This document shows positions 1 through 7,783 of a DNA stretch of 51,393 bases, one piece after another. Made by a program: the position numbers and the translations under genes. The notes beneath the pieces are model-generated. The model searched no databases, was not told where the DNA came from, and saw only the letters and a list, made by a program, of their open reading frames with translations. Numbering within the stretch: the first letter of the stretch is position 1; every line of letters begins with the position of its first letter. Source of the DNA: a virus; IMG/VR virus record IMGVR_UViG_3300028883_000060, positions 1 through 51,393 of that record, one strand, 5' to 3'.

Positions 1-102
1 GTTGATTGGGAGCGGCTGGATGTTATTATGGAAGACAACGAGGATGCTGATATCTGCCCGATTTGTGGGGAAGAAGGATACTGTATCCATTGCGACCGCT
101 AA
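1..102 (+). CDS. Partial CDS, C-terminal zinc-ribbon end of an unknown protein
   Basis: The reading frame is open from the first base of the window to a TAA at 100-102, so only the last 33 residues are seen. They are acidic and end in two cysteine pairs (CPIC and CIHC), a zinc-ribbon knuckle like those in many of the small proteins that follow. The next gene starts 12 nt later, so they are probably co-transcribed. Function unknown. Confidence 0.55.
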   Translation, partial: VDWERLDVIMEDNEDADICPICGEEGYCIHCDR

Positions 103-113
103 ATGATAAAACA

Positions 114-596
114 ATGAAACACTACACAAAGTACCAAGACCCGGCGCATGGATGGGTGCGGGTTCCCATAAAGGACGTGAAAGACAGCGGAATTTACGTT
201 TCACCCTTCTCGTACACCGATGGTCGCTTTGTCTATCTGGAAGAGGATTGTGATGCGACCCGCTTTATAAGAACAACGAATTGTATCGTCACCCTATCTT
301 CGGAAGATGGTTACTGGATCAGGTCACTACAGTCTTTCTCTCAAAAAGGCAAACGGCGCTTTGCCTTGTACGCAGAAGAGGACCAAACCCACTACGTCTT
401 TAAGGACGTGATCTGGGCGTGCTCTGAAGATGAAGCAATGGAAAGGCTTCACAACATCTTGGTTGATGGTATACGCAAGCGTTACCAGGAGGGTGGGTTC
501 CAGTACATTGTGGCCTGGGTTGTGGATGACTCTGCTGGTACCGTCTGTTATTACACAAAAGAGGACATTGATAAACTGGCCCTTGACAGCCTGTAA
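114..596 (+). CDS. Hypothetical early protein, 160 aa
   Basis: The start is set at the ATG at 114 (MKHYTKYQDP). An upstream in-frame start at 63 would overlap the previous gene and lacks an initiation signal. The protein is soluble, with mixed acidic and aromatic composition and no motif I recognise. A strong sigma-70-like promoter lies inside its last codons (583-610), so the downstream gene can be transcribed separately. Function unknown. Confidence 0.6.
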   Translation: MKHYTKYQDPAHGWVRVPIKDVKDSGIYVSPFSYTDGRFVYLEEDCDATRFIRTTNCIVTLSSEDGYWIRSLQSFSQKGKRRFALYAEEDQTHYVFKDVIWACSEDEAMERLHNILVDGIRKRYQEGGFQYIVAWVVDDSAGTVCYYTKEDIDKLALDSL

Positions 597-610
597 AAGG
601 TGTGTATAAT
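583..610 (+). promoter_or_regulatory. Sigma-70-like promoter
   Basis: TTGACA at 583-588 and TATAAT at 605-610 with a 16-nt spacer. It is preceded by CCC and overlaps the stop codon of the gene upstream. It drives the gene at 652. Confidence 0.8.
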
Positions 611-651
611 TACCTTATCAGCGACTATCAACTAGATACCAGGAGATAAAC

Positions 652-966
652 ATGGCTACCGTTTTGTACCACGCAACTACCCGAGAAGTTCGTTTTGAAG
701 AGACCCCCGAAGGGGAGCAGGCACCTTTCTCGGCCTTTACTCCCGTTGCCTGTGTGTTATCGGACAGCCCGGAAGAGGTCTACCGTCTTTCGCAGCACGC
801 TTGCAACAGTTGGCTTACCGGGGAACAGGTTATGCCAATTGCCCTTGATAAAATGGACCGCACCCGTTCTACCAGTGTCGGAGATATCCTGCACATGGCT
901 GATGGTCGTTTCTTGCAGGTTGCCCGGTTCGGTTTCAAACCAGTAGAGTTTGACTACAACGCATAG
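652..966 (+). CDS. Hypothetical early protein, 104 aa
   Basis: The ATG at 652 follows an AGGAG ribosome-binding site, about 40 nt downstream of the promoter at 583-610. The small soluble protein begins MATVLYHATTREV and has no recognised domain, transmembrane segment or cysteine pair. It is followed 10 nt later by a small basic gene, so the two form one short operon. Function unknown. Confidence 0.65.
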   Translation: MATVLYHATTREVRFEETPEGEQAPFSAFTPVACVLSDSPEEVYRLSQHACNSWLTGEQVMPIALDKMDRTRSTSVGDILHMADGRFLQVARFGFKPVEFDYNA

Positions 967-976
967 GAGAGACACC

Positions 977-1105
977 ATGCCGAAAATTTCGAAGGCTAAC
1001 AAAAGGGATCAAAAGCGCCGCAAGGCACGCTATGGGCACGCAGGTGGTCGCCGGGGGTACCTGCACATCCTGAACCGTAAGAACAATGAGCGGAAGGGTA
1101 AATAA
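977..1105 (+). CDS. Small basic protein, 42 aa
   Basis: The ATG at 977 follows GGAGAG with good spacing and the frame runs to TAA at 1103-1105. It encodes a 42-residue peptide rich in Lys and Arg (MPKISKANKRDQKRRKARYG at the start, ending KGK). Its charge suggests nucleic-acid or ribosome binding, as for many short basic phage early proteins, but no family is recognised. It shares the transcript of the gene at 652. Confidence 0.55.
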   Translation: MPKISKANKRDQKRRKARYGHAGGRRGYLHILNRKNNERKGK

Positions 1106-1126
1106 AAAATTGGTCCCCTTTTACCC

Positions 1127-1154
1127 TTGACACTCCCGGAGTAATGTGTATAAT
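1127..1154 (+). promoter_or_regulatory. Sigma-70-like promoter
   Basis: TTGACA at 1127-1132 and TATAAT at 1149-1154, 16-nt spacer, preceded by CCC. It lies in the short gap before the gene at 1197. Confidence 0.8.
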
Positions 1155-1196
1155 AAGGGCAAGACAGGCAATCAACTACCTTACAGGAGCAACCAC

Positions 1197-1982
1197 ATGA
1201 CACTCTACTTACTTTCAGAATGGGAGATCAACGGCTACAACGATAGTGATTTTGAATGTGCCGTGTGGGACACCGAACAAAACGAGGTCCGCTGTATCCT
1301 GTTGGGCTCCACCCGGTTTGCGGGTAGCTACTCGGGAGAGCATATTGTTCGTGACAATCTTCCCCAGGATGTAGTTGAAGCTGCTCGTATCTGGTTGCGG
1401 GACGTCTATCTGGGCCGTTTGAAAGCTATGGATGCTTTTGACCGGGATCACCCGGACGACATCGAAGTTAATGATCGTGTGGTGCTCACCAAGGGTAAGC
1501 GGGGACACGCCTACACTCGTGTGCAGGATGACTGCCCCAAGTGCGATGGCTCCGGTAAGTGGGTTAACCCCCACAATGACCAGGATGTGCGTGAGTGCTT
1601 CGCCTGCTCCGGCTCTGGTAGCCAGGATCGGTTTGAGAAGGTCACCGTGGACGGTAAGGTACAGTGGGATCAGTTCGAAGAGGGCATCACTGGAACAGTT
1701 CTCTGGGTGGGCACCTTCCGACAAATCTATGACCGGGGGTACAATAAGCGTGGTCGTAACACTCTATCTGTTCGTGTAGTTACGGACGATGGTCGGATGT
1801 TCACCACAGAGTTGAGCAACCTGCGCCTGGAGCGAGACTATACCAGCCACCAGGAATTATTGGATCGGGCCGAATGGTTTTCTTATACCGGCAAGTTCGG
1901 TGCCGTGTTGAATAGTCGGTACGCCTGGGATAGCGATAATCCTTTTCTCAAAGCGCTCTATAAAGGAGATAAAGATGCGTAG
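1197..1982 (+). CDS. Protein with DnaJ-type zinc-finger repeats, 261 aa
   Basis: The start at 1197 (MTLYLLSEWE) has an AGGAG site. The longer frame from 1146 begins inside the -10 box of the promoter and can be excluded. Residues 113-140 carry two CxxCxGxG-like units (C113/C116 and C134/C137) in the pattern of the DnaJ central zinc domain, so one zinc-binding hairpin is likely. The flanking parts have no J-domain, so this is not a DnaJ chaperone. Its stop overlaps the next start by 8 nt, giving translational coupling. Function unknown. Confidence 0.65.
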   Translation: MTLYLLSEWEINGYNDSDFECAVWDTEQNEVRCILLGSTRFAGSYSGEHIVRDNLPQDVVEAARIWLRDVYLGRLKAMDAFDRDHPDDIEVNDRVVLTKGKRGHAYTRVQDDCPKCDGSGKWVNPHNDQDVRECFACSGSGSQDRFEKVTVDGKVQWDQFEEGITGTVLWVGTFRQIYDRGYNKRGRNTLSVRVVTDDGRMFTTELSNLRLERDYTSHQELLDRAEWFSYTGKFGAVLNSRYAWDSDNPFLKALYKGDKDA

Positions 1983-2334
1983 TGAAAATAGTCTGTTTGT
2001 GTGCCCCGTATGTATGGGGAGCAAGGCTTCCAGGTACAGCACCTTGGTATGTAACAAGTGTAATTGCCAGATGCAAGAGATATCACTGAACATCCGCATG
2101 GATGAGGTCCCGAACCAGAAAGTAAAATACATGTCTGAAGCAAACAACGTGGTCTCGGTGATCCGTCATGTAAGAGAAGCACACCAGACCGGGGTGTTTA
2201 CACAAGGATTATGGTACCACTTGGTGCAGTGGAGAGGCGTAGCAACCATCGCCTTCCAGAACTATCTGGTTGAGGGGTGGGCAGAGACTTTGGATCAGCC
2301 GCCTGCTACCTGGGATGTTGTGGGGCTGGCATGA
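1975..2334 (+). CDS. Small zinc-ribbon protein, 119 aa
   Basis: The ATG at 1975 overlaps the end of the previous gene by 8 nt, with AAAGGAG just upstream. The N-terminus has two cysteine pairs, CPVC (residues 10-13) and CNKC (residues 26-29), consistent with a zinc ribbon. The remainder is unrecognised. The stop overlaps the ATG of the next gene in an ATGA arrangement. Possibly a regulatory or host-takeover protein, but there is no direct evidence of function. Confidence 0.6.
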   Translation: MRSENSLFVCPVCMGSKASRYSTLVCNKCNCQMQEISLNIRMDEVPNQKVKYMSEANNVVSVIRHVREAHQTGVFTQGLWYHLVQWRGVATIAFQNYLVEGWAETLDQPPATWDVVGLA

Positions 2335-2531
2335 CACATCCTACTTTGTCTGATATCCTTCGGATTGTTCTGGAAGAGGCACATAAAACCGGCAAACCGC
2401 ATACTGTTATGTATATGCACACGTGCAAATATTGGGGATGGGCACCCAGGAGTGAACTATTTAATGATGATGGGTCGCCCACAGATTTCCTGAAACAACA
2501 TGCTTCCGTGTATTTTACGATTTACCCTTGA
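2331..2531 (+). CDS. Hypothetical protein, 66 aa
   Basis: The ATG at 2331 overlaps the previous stop (ATGA), so translation is probably coupled. The product begins MTHPTLSDILRIVLEEAHKT and has no recognised motif. The next promoter's -35 box overlaps its stop codon. Confidence 0.55.
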   Translation: MTHPTLSDILRIVLEEAHKTGKPHTVMYMHTCKYWGWAPRSELFNDDGSPTDFLKQHASVYFTIYP

Positions 2532-2555
2532 CACCCACGGGAATACGTGTATAAT
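2528..2555 (+). promoter_or_regulatory. Sigma-70-like promoter
   Basis: TTGACA at 2528-2533 and TATAAT at 2550-2555, 16-nt spacer, CCC before the -35. It overlaps the stop codon at 2529-2531. Confidence 0.8.
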
Positions 2556-2591
2556 CTATACATCGACAGCAACTACTACCAAGGAGCTAAC

Positions 2592-3143
2592 ATGTGTAAC
2601 AATATCTTTTTTGAGGATGATGGATTTTGCACCGCTTGCGGAACCTACCACACCGCTGCCCCTAAACGCAAGAGCACACCCACCTACAAAGACACACAGT
2701 CACGTGTGCAGGCAGTAGCCGTAGAGCCTCAGATAGAGAATGAACCAACAGACTCCTGGCAGTACATGGTCTGGGCCACACGAAAGATTGCGAAGCACTA
2801 CGGCTTTACGGTGGACATCCGTAAGGGGCGGGGCTGGAAAACCTACTGCCGCCACTCGCTTGAACGTAACCACCCTGATGCTATGCGTCCGTTGCTTAAC
2901 TATGGTATCAAAACCGTAGAAGCCTTAGACAATGACCCGAGTTTTAAATACGAGGAGTACCCCACTGTGCGGCCAGTAGTGAACTACAAACGCTTCAGCG
3001 GGCGTGCCGCTCTGCGCCAAGTTGTTTTACACGAAATGGCCCACGCTCTGGTGTACGAGCGAGGAGAGTATGTACAGGGCATCAGCCACGGTGACGCTTT
3101 CAAGAACACGTATCGGGAACTTATGAATGCAGGAATTATCTAG
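2592..3143 (+). CDS. SprT-like zinc metalloprotease domain protein, 183 aa
   Basis: The start at 2592 (MCNNIFFEDD) has AAGGAG 7 nt upstream. Residues 147-151 read HEMAH, the HExxH zinc-protease signature, inside a hydrophobic helix (VVLHEMAHAL), with a later H166 in SHGDAF as a likely third ligand. This matches small gluzincin/SprT-like domains found in phages. The N-terminus has a CTAC pair that may bind another zinc. SprT-type proteases act on DNA-bound proteins in cells; a phage role in processing host or replication proteins is inference. Confidence 0.65.
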   Translation: MCNNIFFEDDGFCTACGTYHTAAPKRKSTPTYKDTQSRVQAVAVEPQIENEPTDSWQYMVWATRKIAKHYGFTVDIRKGRGWKTYCRHSLERNHPDAMRPLLNYGIKTVEALDNDPSFKYEEYPTVRPVVNYKRFSGRAALRQVVLHEMAHALVYERGEYVQGISHGDAFKNTYRELMNAGII

Positions 3144-3152
3144 GAGAACGCA

Positions 3153-3353
3153 ATGACAAATCTATGGTGTGATTTCGAAATGGACTTTGATGTACCCGAT
3201 CTTGAACCCGGAATGGAAGGGGATATGGTTTCTTTGGGTGTGGTCCAGTTCCTTTTCTGGAAAGATGACGACCAGTCATCTTGTGTAGTAGAGGACGAAT
3301 ATGGGCGGAAGCATATTGTTTTCGTAGAAGATGTAAATTGGTTCGATGAATAG
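3153..3353 (+). CDS. Small acidic protein, 66 aa
   Basis: The ATG at 3153 follows AGGAGAACGCA, 9 nt after the metalloprotease gene, so the two are co-transcribed. The product is strongly acidic (MTNLWCDFEMDFDVPDLEPG) and contains a compact beta-rich stretch with VVQFLFWKDDD. It might mimic DNA charge as some phage inhibitors do, but nothing specific supports that. Confidence 0.55.
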   Translation: MTNLWCDFEMDFDVPDLEPGMEGDMVSLGVVQFLFWKDDDQSSCVVEDEYGRKHIVFVEDVNWFDE

Positions 3354-3355
3354 CC

Positions 3356-3384
3356 TTGACAAGGGGGAAACATTCGATTAGAAT
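3356..3384 (+). promoter_or_regulatory. Sigma-70-like promoter
   Basis: TTGACA at 3356-3361 and TAGAAT at 3379-3384, 17-nt spacer, right after the TAG of the previous gene. Confidence 0.75.
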
Positions 3385-3412
3385 AGCGGTACACTTGATT
3401 ACGGAGGTACAC

Positions 3413-3895
3413 ATGGACTACTTAGATGCACAACCAGATTGCCCTTACTGCGGCGGAAAAGAATTACCGTCATACGACTATACTTTTGAGGTTATTTGCC
3501 GTTGTCGTACGTTCAGCGGAAGCGTTGAATTTCGACCCTTAACCAAACGTGTCGATGTCGTAAACCACGCCATCAGCCCCTATCAAAAAGAGACCCCTGT
3601 GGGGTGGTTCAGAACCAACCAAAACCCGTTTGGCTACACTATCGCTTTGTTGGATGATTGGGAAGTCGATTGGTTGGTTGGTGCCGGTGTGGACCCAGAT
3701 GGCGTCTACCGGGTATACACTTCGAAAGGCACCTCGATTGCTCACTTTCGTTTTGACAAAGGTACCGTTGCATGGCTCTGTGGCAAGCACTACGCTGCTA
3801 CTGACGAAGTCCGGTTTGAATTACATCGTCCTTACAGCAAGGCTGTGGTGTTGGAAGAGTACGCCAAAGAATTGTTACAGAAGAAAGAAGGGTAG
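3413..3895 (+). CDS. Zinc-knuckle hypothetical protein, 160 aa
   Basis: The start at 3413 (MDYLDAQPDCPYCGG) has GGAGG 6 nt upstream. A longer frame from 3356 begins in the promoter. It carries an N-terminal CPYC pair with CRC downstream (about residues 10-32), suggesting a zinc ribbon, then about 120 residues without known motifs. The next gene begins one base after its stop. Function unknown. Confidence 0.6.
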   Translation: MDYLDAQPDCPYCGGKELPSYDYTFEVICRCRTFSGSVEFRPLTKRVDVVNHAISPYQKETPVGWFRTNQNPFGYTIALLDDWEVDWLVGAGVDPDGVYRVYTSKGTSIAHFRFDKGTVAWLCGKHYAATDEVRFELHRPYSKAVVLEEYAKELLQKKEG

Positions 3896-3896
3896 A

Positions 3897-4070
3897 ATGA
3901 AGACACTTAATGCTCTAATATCAGCGGTACTAAGCCTTGTGACGTTTGTATTTGTCGCAGTGGAAACCTGTATCAGCATCCTATTTGCCTTGTTCGCTCT
4001 GGTGTTTCTTGCCGGTGTAACTGGAGTTGGTGTAGTTATTTTCTTGGCTTTCGTGTCTATCTTTTTGTAA
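3897..4070 (+). CDS. Small membrane protein, 57 aa
   Basis: The ATG at 3897 follows the previous stop, with AGAAGGG upstream. The peptide is almost entirely hydrophobic (MKTLNALISAVLSLVTFVFV, then ILFALFALVFLAGVTGVGVV), giving two predicted membrane helices. Early small phage membrane proteins can serve superinfection exclusion or host membrane takeover, but function is unassigned. Confidence 0.55.
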   Translation: MKTLNALISAVLSLVTFVFVAVETCISILFALFALVFLAGVTGVGVVIFLAFVSIFL

Positions 4071-4082
4071 AGGATGTGTATT

Positions 4083-4370
4083 GTGGCTTTCGTTTTCTCA
4101 GATACCCCTTACGATGGTGTACCTTTTTCTCCGCAGTCCCATGATGAAATTACTGAAGCACAGTACAAACTACGTGTTATGCTGTGTGCCTTTTGTGGAA
4201 AGCAGGGGGAGGTTAATTTTGGGAACGTTGTCGCTAACGATGACTTGGTGCAAAACATGGGAGCAGACCCGGAATACGACGCCGGGGTTATGCTTCCAGG
4301 TAGGTACAAAGTCGTCTGCCCCCACTGCTTAGTGCCTAACCCAATCTCTACCATCGAAGGAGAAAGCTAA
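4083..4370 (+). CDS. Zinc-ribbon hypothetical protein, about 95 aa
   Basis: The preferred start is the GTG at 4083, with AAAGGA at suitable spacing. The in-frame ATG at 4074 lies inside that Shine-Dalgarno stretch. The product has CAFC and CPHC pairs about 45 residues apart, consistent with one zinc ribbon. Its stop TAA at 4368-4370 shares a base with the next ATG, so translation is coupled. Function unknown. Confidence 0.55.
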   Translation: MAFVFSDTPYDGVPFSPQSHDEITEAQYKLRVMLCAFCGKQGEVNFGNVVANDDLVQNMGADPEYDAGVMLPGRYKVVCPHCLVPNPISTIEGES

Positions 4371-4519
4371 TGCTGCGGGGACTTGTCCTGTTGGTACTCG
4401 GGTATTTTGTAATTGACTTTCTGGGCAACACGATAGGGTACTTACCTACTTTTATCTTGGGGCTGTCGGGGATTGTTTACCTGTTCCGTAAACTGGTACT
4501 ACCATATTTCAGGAGATAA
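4370..4519 (+). CDS. Small membrane protein, 49 aa
   Basis: The ATG at 4370 overlaps the previous stop (TAATG), with GGAGAAAGC upstream. The peptide MLRGLVLLVLGYFVIDFLGN and the rest contain two hydrophobic segments and a basic C-terminus (LPYFRR), so it is likely a two-helix membrane protein. It ends 3 nt before the next ATG. Function unknown. Confidence 0.5.
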   Translation: MLRGLVLLVLGYFVIDFLGNTIGYLPTFILGLSGIVYLFRKLVLPYFRR

Positions 4520-4522
4520 CAT

Positions 4523-4741
4523 ATGGCCTACAAAATGTATATTGTAAAATCCAGACTTTACACTTATTTTATCGGTGCCAATAACGTACACAATGCGGTT
4601 GAATTTTTGCTATCTGATTTCTTCTACCGGTGTAAAGATACGACTGACCTGGAAAGCGATCCCGTTTATAGCGCAGATATGTCTGCGATGTCGTTAGGGG
4701 TTGTTTGTAGGCAATCTGTAAAGTCGCCCTTGACAGACTAG
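4523..4741 (+). CDS. Hypothetical protein, 72 aa
   Basis: The ATG at 4523 follows CAGGAGATAACAT. Small protein with an N-terminal MAYKMYIVKSRLYTYFIGAN, compatible with a small alpha/beta fold. Its last codons overlap the -35 box of the next promoter. No family recognised. Confidence 0.55.
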   Translation: MAYKMYIVKSRLYTYFIGANNVHNAVEFLLSDFFYRCKDTTDLESDPVYSADMSAMSLGVVCRQSVKSPLTD

Positions 4742-4757
4742 GGAAAGCGTGTATAAT
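4730..4757 (+). promoter_or_regulatory. Sigma-70-like promoter
   Basis: TTGACA at 4730-4735 and TATAAT at 4752-4757, 16-nt spacer, CCC before the -35. It overlaps the end of the previous gene. Confidence 0.8.
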
Positions 4758-4773
4758 AGCTGTGGAGGTTGAC

Positions 4774-5163
4774 ATGAACTACGACAACTACTTACTACCG
4801 AAGGACCCTGAAGGAATGACCGTTGTTTGCGACAATCCAGATTGCGGCGACGAAGTCTGGTATGAGGATGCAGTGTTGGTGGACCCGAGTACAGATACCT
4901 GGGTGTGCGATACCTGCCGGGATCACGGCTACAAAACGCCAGAAGAGATCGTATATGACTGCGATCTGAATGACGACGGCATAGATGAACGAAGTATTTA
5001 CGTTGCCGGTGACCTATTTTTTGGTGACAAGTTTGACTGTCCGGTTTGTGGGAAACGTGGGATAGTGTGGGAAAGAAGCACTGCCCGTTGGGGGGAAGAC
5101 CCGCATCACGAATGCGTTTGCCACCACTGTAATGAAATGTTTTTTGTGTATCATACTAACTGA
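4774..5163 (+). CDS. Double zinc-ribbon protein, 129 aa
   Basis: The start at 4774 (MNYDNYLLPK) has GGAGG 6 nt upstream. It has two cysteine clusters: CDNPDC with CDTC in the N-terminal half and CPVC with CVCHHC in the C-terminal half, so two zinc sites are likely. It is acidic elsewhere. It shares an operon with the SWIM-domain gene 18 nt downstream. Function unknown. Confidence 0.6.
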   Translation: MNYDNYLLPKDPEGMTVVCDNPDCGDEVWYEDAVLVDPSTDTWVCDTCRDHGYKTPEEIVYDCDLNDDGIDERSIYVAGDLFFGDKFDCPVCGKRGIVWERSTARWGEDPHHECVCHHCNEMFFVYHTN

Positions 5164-5181
5164 GTAACGAAAGGAATAGAA

Positions 5182-5553
5182 ATGAGTAACCACGAAGTAA
5201 CACGTAATCGCCCCCACATGATGAGGATTGCAGGATATAACGGCAACGGCCCTTTGTTCGAGATCGACCCCGAAGCAGGTACCATTACCAATGTGGTCAC
5301 CGGGGAAAGCCTGGACTTTAGTGGGCAAAAGAATAAGCCCCACCACCGTCCCCCATACGTGGAAGTTCCGAGCCAGTATGACCAAGACAAAACCTACATT
5401 GTCTATATGCACGATGTAGATGATGTTACCTCCTGGACATGCACCTGCCCGGACTTTGTAAACCGCTTACGGGACACCGATGGTCGCTGTAAGCACATCG
5501 GGTATGTCTTACATAACGGAGCGTATGCCCGCTACGCACCTACGACTGGTTAA
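5182..5553 (+). CDS. SWIM zinc-finger protein, 123 aa
   Basis: The ATG at 5182 follows GAAAGGAATAGAA. Residues 87-105 fit the SWIM pattern CxCx(n)CxH: C87, C89, then C103 and H105 in CKHIGYVL. SWIM domains bind DNA or proteins and occur in transposase and helicase accessory factors. Here the domain sits alone at the C-terminus with no catalytic partner. A role in host or phage DNA transactions is plausible but inferred. Confidence 0.65.
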   Translation: MSNHEVTRNRPHMMRIAGYNGNGPLFEIDPEAGTITNVVTGESLDFSGQKNKPHHRPPYVEVPSQYDQDKTYIVYMHDVDDVTSWTCTCPDFVNRLRDTDGRCKHIGYVLHNGAYARYAPTTG

Positions 5554-5575
5554 CAGTCGTATTCGGAGGTACAAA

Positions 5576-5905
5576 ATGTTTCGTAAACTTACAATCCCGT
5601 GTTCCCCTTTTGCAATCTACTGTGAAGCTGGTAAAGATAGTAGGGCTTTCATGGAAGTCTACTTTCACATGTTTGAGTACATCATGGGTGAGAGCAAGAT
5701 TGGCGAAGTGTCTTTTTGGAATGTTGATGGCAATCGTCTGGACAACACAAAGACCTACCACGCCTATGCCCTGGAGCACAAAGAAGTATCTGGGAAGTTT
5801 GTGGTTACTTGGTTGTTTGACGGGGAATATACAGCTTACTTCTTATCAGAGGAGACCACAGCACTGTTGTCCGAGGCTCTGGACCCAGGGGGTACAGTTC
5901 AATGA
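5576..5905 (+). CDS. Hypothetical protein, 109 aa
   Basis: The start at 5576 (MFRKLTIPCS) has CGGAGG 7 nt upstream; frames starting further upstream overlap the SWIM gene. Mixed alpha/beta composition with no motif. It overlaps the next gene by an ATGA junction. Function unknown. Confidence 0.55.
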   Translation: MFRKLTIPCSPFAIYCEAGKDSRAFMEVYFHMFEYIMGESKIGEVSFWNVDGNRLDNTKTYHAYALEHKEVSGKFVVTWLFDGEYTAYFLSEETTALLSEALDPGGTVQ

Positions 5906-6297
5906 GTGAAGTCCTTACCGTAGCGACCCGCTTGCTGTGGGTAGCCAACAACGCACCCTATAACATGGATAGTAAAATTGACTTTATCCAAGGCTGGCAG
6001 CACGGGTTCCTTAATTTCACCATCCCGTCTGAAGGAAGACGTGTGCGTATACACTGGACACCATCGACCTTGCGGGCGTGGCTGGATAGATTTACGTGGT
6101 ACGTAACCTTTGAAGCCTACGGTCCCGCTTCCCTGGAAGAGAGAGAACCCAGTGCAGCGGAGAAGGTAGTCGTTTGCTTATCCTGGACGGATAAACTTCC
6201 TAGTCTATGGTTGGGTTTTTCTTCCAAGACCAAATACAAACAGTGGCTAAAGTTACACGAAGAATGGGCTGATTTGGTAGATGTTGGAGGAGTATAG
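5902..6297 (+). CDS. Hypothetical protein, 131 aa
   Basis: The ATG at 5902 overlaps the previous stop. The product (MSEVLTVATRLLWVANNAPY) is tryptophan-rich with no recognised domain. The next ATG follows after 2 nt, so 5576-6761 behaves as one coupled operon. Function unknown. Confidence 0.55.
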   Translation: MSEVLTVATRLLWVANNAPYNMDSKIDFIQGWQHGFLNFTIPSEGRRVRIHWTPSTLRAWLDRFTWYVTFEAYGPASLEEREPSAAEKVVVCLSWTDKLPSLWLGFSSKTKYKQWLKLHEEWADLVDVGGV

Positions 6298-6299
6298 AA

Positions 6300-6761
6300 A
6301 TGTCTGACTTACTTGATGATCTGAACAGTGCACTTAACCGTCCAGTAGGAATGGAGTGGATACCCCCTACTTGTATTGCCACCAGAAAAGACACCGTAAA
6401 GCCCATCCCGGCAAACGTATCCCCAAGATTACAGTACACCTTTGTCCCCACCCGATGGGATAATGTGTGGGATCGTAAAGACTATACCAAACCCCAGGAC
6501 AAGGTATTTGAAGACGTAAACAACGAAGGTACGCTCCCTTTGGTTGAGTGGGTTCTGTTTGAAAAAGGAACCGGTTATCTGTTTTGGGAAAAAGGTATGC
6601 CGCTCTTTTCATATTGGGTTGCCTACAACCAGGACTACGACCTGCTCATAAAAGTAGAGCGTGACGATGGCACAGAATATGTCTTCCGTTCTGAGTTCAC
6701 GTACAATATTGTTAGTAAGGTACACGCCTTACTGCGTGATGTACTTGACACGGAAGCGTAA
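6300..6761 (+). CDS. Hypothetical protein, 153 aa
   Basis: The ATG at 6300 has GGAGGAGTATAGAA upstream. The protein begins MSDLLDDLNSALNRPVGMEW, is tryptophan- and aspartate-rich in the middle and has no membrane segment. Its 3' end contains the next promoter's -35 box. Unrecognised. Confidence 0.55.
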   Translation: MSDLLDDLNSALNRPVGMEWIPPTCIATRKDTVKPIPANVSPRLQYTFVPTRWDNVWDRKDYTKPQDKVFEDVNNEGTLPLVEWVLFEKGTGYLFWEKGMPLFSYWVAYNQDYDLLIKVERDDGTEYVFRSEFTYNIVSKVHALLRDVLDTEA

Positions 6762-6773
6762 ATCGGATATAAT
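6745..6773 (+). promoter_or_regulatory. Sigma-70-like promoter
   Basis: TTGACA at 6745-6750 and TATAAT at 6768-6773, 17-nt spacer, overlapping the end of the gene upstream. Confidence 0.8.
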
Positions 6774-6802
6774 AGGTATAATACCTTATTTTTGGAGAAA
6801 AA

Positions 6803-7141
6803 ATGTACATACAATACAAGCCTAAGAGTGGTATGTTTGCCCTTGGTCGGGGGGAAGTACCCACCACAGACCCCGAAGAAATCCCAGAAGGCACCGTACT
6901 GATCCCCATCGGAGAAAACGGACAGGTCAACGTATCTATCCAGGATGCCACAGAACTGAAGACCGTGGTTGGGTACATCATAGAGTACGAACTTGCTCCC
7001 GGAGAAAGAGAACTGCTTGTCTCCACGCATACAGATTTGTGGTCTCTGTTTCTGAAGGTTCCTAGCGGAGCAACTATTAGTGTTGTCCAGGCTATCCTGG
7101 AAACAGACCTAGACGGTACCCCCTTCTTTATTTCTGTGTAA
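6803..7141 (+). CDS. Hypothetical protein, 112 aa
   Basis: The ATG at 6803 follows TTGGAGAAAAA. Acidic, beta-rich sequence starting MYIQYKPKSGMFALGRGEVP. The stop TAA shares its last A with the next ATG, so expression is coupled. No family recognised. Confidence 0.55.
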   Translation: MYIQYKPKSGMFALGRGEVPTTDPEEIPEGTVLIPIGENGQVNVSIQDATELKTVVGYIIEYELAPGERELLVSTHTDLWSLFLKVPSGATISVVQAILETDLDGTPFFISV

Positions 7142-7380
7142 TGTACGGAATTTTAGGTACCACTTTTGCCTTGGACGTTACTGTCCTATGTCGGGAAATC
7201 TTTATGAGTAAAGATGCTGCCGAAGATTTCCTAACTGAAGAACTTGGTAAGTATACGTTCCTAGATGTTATGCCTATGGAACGTATCTTGGACATCATTA
7301 ACGAAGTAGGGAAACATAACGTGTTACTAGTCCCTACCACTAGCTCATTATACAAGGAGAACAATGATCCAGAAACGTGA
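7141..7380 (+). CDS. Hypothetical protein, 79 aa
   Basis: The ATG at 7141 overlaps the previous stop (TAATG). The acidic small protein starts MYGILGTTFALDVTVLCREI. Its 3' end overlaps the next gene by 17 nt. Unrecognised. Confidence 0.5.
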   Translation: MYGILGTTFALDVTVLCREIFMSKDAAEDFLTEELGKYTFLDVMPMERILDIINEVGKHNVLLVPTTSSLYKENNDPET

Positions 7381-7783
7381 AAACGACATCACTAAAGCAC
7401 TATCGGTTATCTCTCTAGCGCTGATGGTCGCTTTGTATTTGTTTGTTCCGGTACAAGCATGGTCTGTTACCTTAGTCAGCTTTATCCTGGCCGGGAATAT
7501 CGGTATGTATATCGGTAGATTTATCCTTGAGAACTCAATCCATCTAACCGCTCTCGGGGTTATTTTAAGGCCGCAAGTGTTTAAGTGGTTGACATGGCTC
7601 AGAGAGACTAACGGAACTGATAAGGAGACCGAGCCCTGGTTGCCAAAATCTATGAAGACATACCTTATCCAGTTGGGGGTTGCTCTTCAGTTCGACAAAC
7701 ACAGGCGGGAAGACATGGAACGTAAAACACAAAGCCTCCTGCGTAACAAGAAGAAGAAGGCAAAACGTGGGAAACGTGGATAG
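7364..7783 (+). CDS. Membrane protein with basic tail, 139 aa
   Basis: The ATG at 7364 has AAGGAG 6 nt upstream, inside the previous gene. Two hydrophobic segments (about residues 14-30 and 35-52) are followed by a cytoplasmic tail ending in a very basic stretch of Lys and Arg. Topology suggests an inner-membrane protein with a nucleic-acid- or membrane-surface-binding tail. It lies just upstream of the replication block. Function unknown. Confidence 0.6.
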   Translation: MIQKRENDITKALSVISLALMVALYLFVPVQAWSVTLVSFILAGNIGMYIGRFILENSIHLTALGVILRPQVFKWLTWLRETNGTDKETEPWLPKSMKTYLIQLGVALQFDKHRREDMERKTQSLLRNKKKKAKRGKRG